DNA from: Nitrospirales bacterium
GTDB lineage: Bacteria > Nitrospirota > Nitrospiria > Nitrospirales > UBA8639
Length of the DNA stretch: 64,000 bases
Assembly (NCBI GenBank): GCA_021604005.1
Contig: BQIV01000020.1
Coordinates: 1-64,000, forward strand
Reading direction: 5' to 3'
Shown: positions 27,628 through 34,869 of the stretch, in pieces
Position numbering within the stretch: the stretch's first letter is position 1
How the letters are laid out: every line of letters begins with the position of its first letter
Notes under the pieces: generated by a model
The model's database searches: none
Told to the model about the DNA's origin: nothing
What the model saw: the letters and a program-made list of their open reading frames with translations, nothing else
Program-made: the position numbers and the translations under genes

Positions 27628-28767
27628 TCAGTCGTCATCATCATCGTCATCGTCACGACTTCCATGTAACCATCCGACGATGCCATTCCAACTCTTCCTA
27701 TTCGTCACATGAAAATTAAACACATGTCCAATATTCGCTAACCTTTGAACGTTGACACGTGGCGCACGTGGGTAAAAACGAGCCTCTTGTCTAGCTAATC
27801 GTGCAGGTGCAATCACATCAAATTCCCCTAGCTGAATCAGAACCGGGACACGAACCCGATTCGAGCGCGAGAAATTTTTGGTAAAAGTCACGTCATCCGC
27901 ATTGCCCCTGGCCATAGCCTCGAGCAACGGCAAGCCTTGGCGAAAAATACCTCGCGGGGTTTGATCTGCCAGAAACGTATTGTCAAATTGGATAACACGC
28001 GGCTCGGCTTGAGACGGAAGATAAAACAAATTCGTTCTAACCGGGGACGGCAATTGGACATAAGGATTGACAAGCGCCGCTTGGACAAGGTCAGGCGGCA
28101 ACACCACGTGCGGAGCGAATGCCCAGGCCATCACAATCAACTTATCGGCAGCGTGCGGGAAGGTACCCAACGTGCGTACGCTCAAGACCCCGCCCAACGA
28201 ATGCCCGACAAGGATCACGTGTTTAAACGCACGTCCCAATGGATTGTTCCCGGACTTCAAACGAAACAAAACTTGCGCAATGGTAAATGTGGATTCGGTA
28301 ATATTGATCGAGTCACCCCGCGGCATAGGAGATTGTCCGCTCCCGAGCAGGTCCAGCGCCAACACCACAAACCCTTTCTTGGCCATAAAACGGGCATAGG
28401 AAAAATTACCGTTGTTGGCTCTGCCGATGTCCCAATACCGATGATCATAGGTGAGACCATGGATAAGCGTCTGTACTGGCTTCCTGCCAACATTCGTTTG
28501 GATAAGACATCGCATGAGCCGGCTGTGACTCCCGGCAAATATACAACTCCTCACATGTTTGGCCTTGAAGTAGAAGAACCCGGCCAACGTCAGCCATTGT
28601 CCTGAAGTGAGTCTCACAGGAAAATTCACCTTCGTCTTGACTACGGTATGTTGCAAGGCCAACACCTGCCGTGGAGTCCAGGTCTTATGAGATGCAACAG
28701 AGAGAGAGGCATTGAGCAAAAGGACACACATGGCACACACCGTCGCTCGTAATAGCTGATGAAGCAT
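27628..28767 (-). CDS. Exported alpha/beta hydrolase with C-terminal poly-Asp tail
   Basis: The protein has a signal peptide (MLHQLLRATVCAMCVLLLNA, cleavage after SVAS) and an alpha/beta-hydrolase fold. The nucleophile elbow is VILVGHSLGGVLSV (Ser in GHSLGG); an acid is likely in LGEFDVIAPARLAR and the His in NIGHVFNFHV. KGFVVLALDLLGSGQSPMP is the usual strand before the nucleophile. I chose the ATG at 28767 because GGAGGG precedes it; the frame is open to 28878. The last eight residues are all Asp after a HGSR linker, an unusual terminus. The substrate is unknown; lipase or esterase activity is plausible. Confidence 0.82.
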   Translation of the reverse strand: MLHQLLRATVCAMCVLLLNASLSVASHKTWTPRQVLALQHTVVKTKVNFPVRLTSGQWLTLAGFFYFKAKHVRSCIFAGSHSRLMRCLIQTNVGRKPVQTLIHGLTYDHRYWDIGRANNGNFSYARFMAKKGFVVLALDLLGSGQSPMPRGDSINITESTFTIAQVLFRLKSGNNPLGRAFKHVILVGHSLGGVLSVRTLGTFPHAADKLIVMAWAFAPHVVLPPDLVQAALVNPYVQLPSPVRTNLFYLPSQAEPRVIQFDNTFLADQTPRGIFRQGLPLLEAMARGNADDVTFTKNFSRSNRVRVPVLIQLGEFDVIAPARLARQEARFYPRAPRVNVQRLANIGHVFNFHVTNRKSWNGIVGWLHGSRDDDDDDDD

Positions 28768-29079
28768 AAAAACCCTCCTTCCTTGGAGAAATGAGAGGAC
28801 CCATGAAACCACAGAGGGGCGTGGCCAATTCCACACTGCATGAAAATAGCAAAGACGAGGGGCAGACAGCCAGAACACAATGCAAGAAATGTTATAATTT
28901 ATGCAACACCTTTAGACAATAACGTATGAGTCCTCCTTCTGCAAGCCGAGAATCGATAATCATACATAAATCAAAGCACACGCAAGGGCCTCGCACAATC
29001 CAGGCAAACCCTGATACACTGACACCATTGCATGAGCGACCGAAAAAGAAACAAACCATAAACGCGGACGGTCACACTC

Positions 29080-29982
29080 ATGCTCATGACGAATGCAGCC
29101 TACCGAAATCACATGACGCGCTGGTCCACGTACATACTCTGGTGTTATCTCAGCGTACTCTTCATCCCCTGTTTCGCCCTACCCGCTGACGTTCCACCGG
29201 AGTTGGCACCCCACCTTCAAGGGATTGCCGCATTGGCTCAACCGTCTCCACTCGTGTCGATTCCTGCAGGTTCTTTCCTCATGGGAACCAAACGGCGTGA
29301 TGCCGATGCTTTCCATGTCGATACACAATATGACGACACCGAATTTCCTCAGCGCCGCATTTGGGTGAACGCGTACAAGATCGATCAATATGAAGTGACA
29401 CTCGGAGAATTTCTGGCGTTCTTACAGCAAGACAATCGTCCCGTATCCGACGAGTTACAAGAATTAATATGGCACTTGATTGATGTCCATTATATTCCAG
29501 ATCAGGTACTGGCCCCATGGCCGGCCCTGTATGTGACCTGGCAAGAAGCGTCCGCGTTTTGCCACGCGCAAGGGAAACGGTTACCAACCGAAGCCGAATG
29601 GGAAAAGGCCGCACGCGGCCTGGAGGGACGAGCCTTCCCATGGGGACAAGACAAGCCGACGGACACCGTTGTGGTCTTTGGACAATATCATATGCATCAA
29701 ATTCCGCTCGTCGCGGCCGTGGATAGCTATCCGGAAGGACAAAGTGTCTTTGGGGTGTACCATATGGCGGGAAATGTGGCCGAATGGGTGGCCGATTGGT
29801 TCGGCTCCGATTACTATCCGATCATGCCGGAGCGAAACCCGCCCGGACCGAAAAACGGACGCTACAAAAGCGTGCGTGGGGGATCATGGAAAAGTAAAAC
29901 CGTCATGCTCCGGACGGCGACGCGCGGCGGAGCGTTTCCTCAGCAGCGGGAAGCCACGATCGGCTTTCGTTGCGCACAATAA
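29080..29982 (+). CDS. SUMF1/FGE-like domain protein, exported
   Basis: A signal peptide (ILWCYLSVLFIPCFALPAD) is followed by a SUMF1 domain: VSIPAGSFLMGTKRRDADAF, YKIDQYEVTLGEFLAFL, YVTWQEASAFCHAQGKRLPT, EAEWEKAARG, HMAGNVAEWVADWF and the closing IGFRCAQ. True formylglycine-generating enzymes have two Cys after the GGSW motif; here the region reads RGGSWKSKTVMLRTATRGG with none. It therefore probably does not make formylglycine and may bind a ligand or act in another enzyme system. An in-frame ATG at 29113 is an equally possible start. Confidence 0.85.
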   Translation: MLMTNAAYRNHMTRWSTYILWCYLSVLFIPCFALPADVPPELAPHLQGIAALAQPSPLVSIPAGSFLMGTKRRDADAFHVDTQYDDTEFPQRRIWVNAYKIDQYEVTLGEFLAFLQQDNRPVSDELQELIWHLIDVHYIPDQVLAPWPALYVTWQEASAFCHAQGKRLPTEAEWEKAARGLEGRAFPWGQDKPTDTVVVFGQYHMHQIPLVAAVDSYPEGQSVFGVYHMAGNVAEWVADWFGSDYYPIMPERNPPGPKNGRYKSVRGGSWKSKTVMLRTATRGGAFPQQREATIGFRCAQ

Positions 29983-30429
29983 CCTGCATGAAACCATTAT
30001 GATTTTTATGACGGGGGTAGAGAACTATTGGGATCGATGAGGAGGGAGAGCATAATTCATTCCCGAATCATGCAATTTTGAGAAACCATGTGACGGAAAC
30101 GTCTGGAAGGATCTAACCGGTTATCGCAAATCCCAATACGTTCCAAACGGAAAAATGCAACAAACTCCAGGCGGTACAACGTTTGAATCAGCAGAATTTA
30201 TTTGAAACGGCTATAATTGACGGGCATTCGCCAGGAACCGGCGGCACTCATTCATCGCCGGTTCACGACGTGATGACTTCAGCGTGGATATGTGCGTCTG
30301 TTATCCAAATCGATTCACACTGTATCCGTTCCGATACCCAGCATGGCTTCACCCATGGCTAGGCAGAGCACGATCGAGAGCGCATGGACGGTATCCACGG
30401 CATCGAGCCACACCTCTGTGAGGTTCTTT
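29983..30429. other. Gap with a hairpin at 30236-30263
   Basis: About 450 bp between two convergent genes. AACCGGCG pairs perfectly with CGCCGGTT around a 12-base loop at 30236-30263, a possible bidirectional terminator. I see no gene in the remainder. Confidence 0.5.
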
Positions 30430-31158
30430 TTACAAAACAGGGTTATGAGCAGAAGCAGAATGGGAAAGTGTAGATGGTACGGCCGCAGGTTCAATGACGC
30501 CGTCTTTGACTCGAATGACTCGTTCGGTTTGTTTGGCGATATCCGGTTCATGCGTAACCAGAACAATTGTCGCACCCTCGTGATGGAGTTGCGTGAACAG
30601 TTCCATAACTTCGTAGGACGTTTTCGTATCCAAATTCCCCGTTGGCTCATCAGCCAGAATCACCTTCGGCTGAGTAATTAACGCACGAGCAATGGCTACC
30701 CGCTGACGTTCTCCACCGGACAGTTCATTTGGAAAATGATGTGCACGATGCTCCAGCCCCACCCGTGACAAATATTCACGCGCGCGATCCTGGCGAGTCG
30801 CTCTCGGCACCCCTTGATAGGTCAACGGCAAGAGGACATTCTCTACCGCCGTTTTAAACGGCAACAAATGAAACGACTGAAAAACAAATCCTAAGAGCGT
30901 ATTGCGGTACACGGTCGCCTGCGTTTGTGAAAGACCTTTTATAGGCTTGCCGGCGAGCGTGTACAGACCGGAATCATAGTCATCAAAGATCCCTAAAATA
31001 TTGAGCAACGTAGACTTCCCCGAACCGGAAGGCCCCATAATCGACACAAACTCGCCTTGCTCAATAGTGAGATCAATCCCCCGAAGAACCGGAACCAAGC
31101 TTGCATGATCCCGATAGGCTTTATTCAGTTGCTGAAGCTGAATCATGGACTCGGGCAT
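30430..31158 (-). CDS. LolD/MacB-type ABC transporter ATPase
   Basis: A 242-residue ATPase of the group that works with FtsX-like permeases. Walker A GPSGSGKSTLLNILG, signature ELSGGERQRVAIARAL, Walker B VILADEPTGNLDTKT and switch His in VLVTHEPDIAKQ are intact. KPIKGLSQTQATVYRNTLLG is typical of the LolD/MacB group. No permease lies next to it. An FtsX-like permease and MacA-like adaptor at 43.8-46.3 kb lack an ATPase and are plausible partners. It ends a leftward run with a TonB gene and a frameshifted exported gene. Confidence 0.92.
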   Translation of the reverse strand: MPESMIQLQQLNKAYRDHASLVPVLRGIDLTIEQGEFVSIMGPSGSGKSTLLNILGIFDDYDSGLYTLAGKPIKGLSQTQATVYRNTLLGFVFQSFHLLPFKTAVENVLLPLTYQGVPRATRQDRAREYLSRVGLEHRAHHFPNELSGGERQRVAIARALITQPKVILADEPTGNLDTKTSYEVMELFTQLHHEGATIVLVTHEPDIAKQTERVIRVKDGVIEPAAVPSTLSHSASAHNPVL

Positions 31159-31265
31159 TGCAGTCTCCCGGCGTATTCATAGGCTCACCCCATCACCACA
31201 TGTGCGAACGAGATCGTAGCTCACCACGACAGTCTGAGGCACAAGCCCTCACGACTCGACAGCGG

Positions 31266-31714
31266 CTACTTTGTAAAGACGATGGATTTGATGCCGGATG
31301 GAAGAAAGTCCACGTCACCGAAATCCGACTCGCCGCGAAAACGTCCGTCGATTCCCAAAGGGAATTTTCCGCTCTTGCCGTTGGTAAGATAAATAGTCAG
31401 CTCCGGCGCGTTCTCGTTGGCCTGCACCTGAATTTCTTTAATCGTTTCAAACTTTACTTGAATAGTCGCCGCGCCTTTTTTCACAGGAACATGGTGCAAT
31501 GCATGGGGGACAAAGGATGTTTCATCCACTTGTTCTTCGTAATAAAAACGAAAGTTTTGAATCTGGCTTTCGAGACCTTCAGCATCGATAACTGTTGCCT
31601 GAAACGGAGAGGCGCTTTGGCCACCACGGCAACACCCAACATACTATACACCACGAATACCCCTCCAAGAACAGACTGGCTGAATCTACGCCACAATGAC
31701 TGCATGTTTTTCAT
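31266..31714 (-). pseudogene. Frameshifted exported protein gene
   Basis: A GGAGGG-led ATG at 31714 opens a signal peptide (LGGVFVVYSMLGVAVVAKA). Close to 31605-31620 the protein-like reading moves to another frame: SPFQATVIDAEGLESQIQNF, then RFYYEEQ, VKKGAATIQVKFETIKEIQV and ending FLPSGIKSIVFTK. The 449-nt span is one base short of a multiple of three, so a single lost base explains it. The joined protein would be about 149 residues, periplasmic and of unknown function. It lies between a TonB gene and an ABC ATPase in one orientation. A sequencing error is equally possible. Confidence 0.68.
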
Positions 31715-31890
31715 AATTGCCCTCCTTATTAGACAATCGCTACTTCGATCGGTAATGAATACAACCACAACGCCGGATAATAGAGAGGAACGCAAGACGG
31801 GTCATCAAAGAAACACAATTCCCTTACACGCATTGCGCACGGTAAAAAATTTTGAGATGTCACGACAAGAGCAGTGTTGCGGCAATGAGA

Positions 31891-33063
31891 CTAATTTAAT
31901 TTATAAACAATCGGAAGATCCACCATCACCACCGGATGCTTGATGCGATGGCGTAATGTTAGCGGGGAGGCCATCTTGATCGTGTTCAGCGCTTCTTGAT
32001 CTAGGAGATTATGACCGGAGCTTGCCAACACTTGCACATCTTGAATCTCACCGGCCGCATTTATTAAGACGCGCAACTCCACGGTGCCTTCCCAGATTTT
32101 CCTTCTTGCGCGAGCCGGGTAACGCTTCAGCTGTTGCACACGCTTGAGCAGGGTATCGGCAACCCATCCATAGTCCGCCGCCGGAAGCGGCGTCGACGCT
32201 AACTCGCGCACCACAACGTCCGGCAATTCTTTTTTGATGGTTTTTCGTTGAATAGAGCGGCGGGCAACCGATTTCACCGGAGGCGCCTTCGCCTGCACCG
32301 GCGCATGGGGGCGCGAAACAGAACGTGGTACCGTTCGGCTAATCGCTCCGGACACAATCGCTGGCACAGGTTTGCTGACCATTTCCGCTCTCGTCTTCAC
32401 CGCCTGGGTCGTAGGCTTGGCCCCATTCCGCGAAACCGCTTGAGCGGTTTGCACGACCGGCTGACTTGTTGGTTGACGAACCGGTTTAGTCACAGGGACT
32501 TTGGCGGTTGAAACTGGACGATGCGTGACTTGCGGCTCGGATCGTGTCTGTGGTTGTACATGAGGTTGAACACGAGCCACCTCCGTTTTCGTGACGGGAG
32601 TTGGAGCAATTTCGCGTTGCACCGTTTCAGGCTTAAGAGCCCGCTGTTGCTTGACCGGCACAGCAACTGCCGTGACGGATTTGACCATTTGCTGCTTGAC
32701 GGGCTCAGATGCACGCCGCATCTCGCGAACAATCTTTTGTTCAACAGGCTTTTCCTGAACAACCTGCTTCACGGGCTCTGGCGGCACAACCTGTTGTACA
32801 GGCTTTTTCCGAACAGGCTCACGTTCCAACACCGGCTTGGTTTCTGGAGCGTGCGTCACCGGTTGAGGCTGCTTGACCGAATCGGGAGGAAGCGTCACAA
32901 GTGAAATGTCTAACCGGAAGGGATCCGGTTTTTTCACTTCCATGACCTGCGACATGGTCATGACAATACCCGCGATCAAACCGGCATGGATCACCACCGA
33001 AAGTAACCAACCGTGAATAGCTTGCGGGGAATTTATGGGAAATCCGTCATTTCGATCACTCAT
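31891..33063 (-). CDS. tonB: TonB-family energy transducer
   Basis: The 390-residue protein has one N-terminal helix (LLSVVIHAGLIAGIVMTMSQ), a long Pro/Lys/Val-rich periplasmic spacer (roughly residues 45-290, many KPV, QPV and EPV units) and a C-terminal TonB domain. That domain has KRYPARARRKIWEGTVELRV and VLASSGHNLLDQEALNTIKM. TonB passes proton-motive energy to outer-membrane receptors, two of which are encoded nearby. No exbB or exbD is in the window. It heads the leftward run that ends with the ABC ATPase. Confidence 0.9.
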   Translation of the reverse strand: MSDRNDGFPINSPQAIHGWLLSVVIHAGLIAGIVMTMSQVMEVKKPDPFRLDISLVTLPPDSVKQPQPVTHAPETKPVLEREPVRKKPVQQVVPPEPVKQVVQEKPVEQKIVREMRRASEPVKQQMVKSVTAVAVPVKQQRALKPETVQREIAPTPVTKTEVARVQPHVQPQTRSEPQVTHRPVSTAKVPVTKPVRQPTSQPVVQTAQAVSRNGAKPTTQAVKTRAEMVSKPVPAIVSGAISRTVPRSVSRPHAPVQAKAPPVKSVARRSIQRKTIKKELPDVVVRELASTPLPAADYGWVADTLLKRVQQLKRYPARARRKIWEGTVELRVLINAAGEIQDVQVLASSGHNLLDQEALNTIKMASPLTLRHRIKHPVVMVDLPIVYKLN

Positions 33064-33728
33064 GACCAGCAGACCTCACGACATCCCGTGGTATGAGGCC
33101 GATCATGAACGATCATGACAGATACAGCGGCAAGAACAACGCATATCAAACTTTCTTATTTCACAAACAAGAACATGAAGGATGAAGAAATGCGGAGGTG
33201 ATCATTCCGTTGGATGGCTGAGGTTTAATGAACCCACACACTTTGCAAACATCCTTATCTCTCAGCAGGATACAGAGAGGCACCACTATACATTCTCACC
33301 CCACATAGAATAAGACGAATGAAATAACGATTTCCTGCCCTCTACAATACATTTATTTTTTCATAATCCATCTATAAATAAGTGAATTTACGTAAAATTA
33401 AATCATAAATAATTGAATTATTTAATAAAATAAATATTCAATTTTACGCACACTCAAGGGCACCTCAACTACAGAGACAGAAACATCTACAATATTTTAC
33501 CTACTTAATATTTCTCCAACCTTCAAAACCCATAGAACGGCAGATGGGTACTTCTAAAAACCAGGATTTTCCCTGACATATAGGGTCAGACATGACTCTT
33601 GAATTTTAAAGACACATCGCGGCCTTTCTTCAAGTAAAACCAATACACGCAACATGCATTCACACGTGCATTGCGAATTCCTCCACAATTTAGTATGGTA
33701 AAGCGAGAGTAGGATATTGAGGTTTGAC
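33064..33728. other. AT-rich intergenic region with long inverted repeat
   Basis: No gene is seen in about 665 bp. Bases 33340-33450 are strongly AT-rich. There CGTAAAATTAAAT (33391-33403) and ATTCAATTTTACG (33436-33448) form a 13-bp inverted repeat with one mismatch, and TTTACGTAAA (33387-33396) is a perfect palindrome. TAGGGTCAGACATGA at 33581-33595 is an inverted copy of a motif found at 48.69 kb. Confidence 0.55.
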
Positions 33729-34292
33729 ATGACAACCGCATCTAGCACGATCAAATTGACCTATGAAGACTACCTGGGCTTTCCTGAGGATGGGAAACGC
33801 CATGAACTCATCGATGGAGAACACCATGTGACTCCTGCCCCCCTCACAAAGCACCAACGTATTTCCGTCAATCTTACGTCGGCTCTCCATCAGCATTGCC
33901 AACACACCCAACAAGGCCGCATCTTCTCGGCTCCGACCGATGTTGTCCTCACTGACACTGATGTCGTGCAGCCCGACATACTCTTCATCCGTTCAGAACG
34001 GCTCTCCATCATCACCCGTCAAAACATCCAGGGAGCGCCTGATCTGGTCATCGAAATCCTGTCCGCAACCACACGTCAACGGGATGAACGGTTAAAACGT
34101 ACCCTTTATGAACAGCACGGCGTCAACGAATACTGGATTGTCGACCCGGAACTCGACAGTATCAAAATATATCGCCTTCAAGAAGGCCGCTATGGCACCT
34201 GCCAAGAACTCACATTAGAAGACCCTCAAGCAACTCTCACTACGCCGCTCCTGCCAGGCTTCTCTCTGCTTCTACCCAACGTATTTGCGTAA
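33729..34292 (+). CDS. Uma2-family protein
   Basis: A Uma2 (DUF820) protein with a PD-(D/E)XK-like fold. It shows KLTYEDYLGFPEDGKRHELI, the conserved DVVQPDILFI, ILSATTRQRDERLKRTLYEQ and GVNEYWIVDPELDSIKIYRL. The Asp in QPDI and Glu in LVIEIL fit the nuclease motif. Function is unproven for most members, which are often scattered in accessory DNA. The ATG at 33729 has GAGG 6 bp before it. A second, different Uma2 gene lies at 39.4 kb. Confidence 0.86.
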   Translation: MTTASSTIKLTYEDYLGFPEDGKRHELIDGEHHVTPAPLTKHQRISVNLTSALHQHCQHTQQGRIFSAPTDVVLTDTDVVQPDILFIRSERLSIITRQNIQGAPDLVIEILSATTRQRDERLKRTLYEQHGVNEYWIVDPELDSIKIYRLQEGRYGTCQELTLEDPQATLTTPLLPGFSLLLPNVFA

Positions 34293-34364
34293 CGGCTTAA
34301 AACTTCCTCATCTTCAACAACACCTAAGGAAGATAGACTGAATTTGCAAGCGGCATATTAATGA

Positions 34365-34658
34365 TCATAAGGCAGCATAGTCGGCAGGGGTTTCAAACAA
34401 TTGTATCCGCAGGTCGGCAATCATCTGTTGTCCCAATCGCACCAAGACAATCTGCGATAGCATTCTCGACATCAGCACGACCACGCTAACGGCACAAAAT
34501 CCCCAGAACAGCATGCTCATCAGATCGTTGGATGCATGTAAAGCCCGATTCATCAACGCCAGCAACCCCGCTCCACCAAGCCCGCTAACGACACCAGCCA
34601 AACCGGCCAGCACCACCTTGCCCCACGAAGCACGTAAAAGAAAGAGGATTACCTGCAT
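34365..34658 (-). pseudogene. Truncated cyclic-peptide (siderophore) exporter, N-terminal fragment
   Basis: The product starts like the membrane domain of SyrD/PvdE-type ABC exporters: MQVILFLLRASWGKVVLAGL, AGVVSGLGGAGLLALMNRAL and RLGQQMIADLRIQL. Such exporters are about 550 residues and end with an ATPase domain; here the frame stops after about 97 residues at ETPADYAAL. It follows a TonB-dependent receptor gene in the same direction, a normal place for a siderophore exporter. The rest has been lost or lies elsewhere. Confidence 0.66.
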
Positions 34659-34737
34659 AACATTTTTCTCGTATTCGATATCAATTAGAGCCCACACATT
34701 AATAAAAATTGCTCATTACCTTAGTTTGCTTTTACCA

Positions 34738-34869
34738 GTTCGCTTCACGCTTCACAAACGACGTTTCACTCCGTTTCTCCTTCTCCCCCATTTTGCAATT
34801 TGCACTTTTCAATTTGCATTTATCAGCTCCTCAGTTCGCTTCACGCTTCACGAATAACGCTTCACGCAC
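34738..34869. repeat. Low-complexity TTCACGC repeat tract
   Basis: AGTTCGCTTCACGCTTCAC occurs twice, near 34738 and 34832, each followed by similar pyrimidine-rich text and further CTTCACG units. The tract abuts the 3' end of the first receptor gene. Related tracts stand at 49527-49628, beside the second receptor, and at 53660-53720, before the second fecR. Confidence 0.6.
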
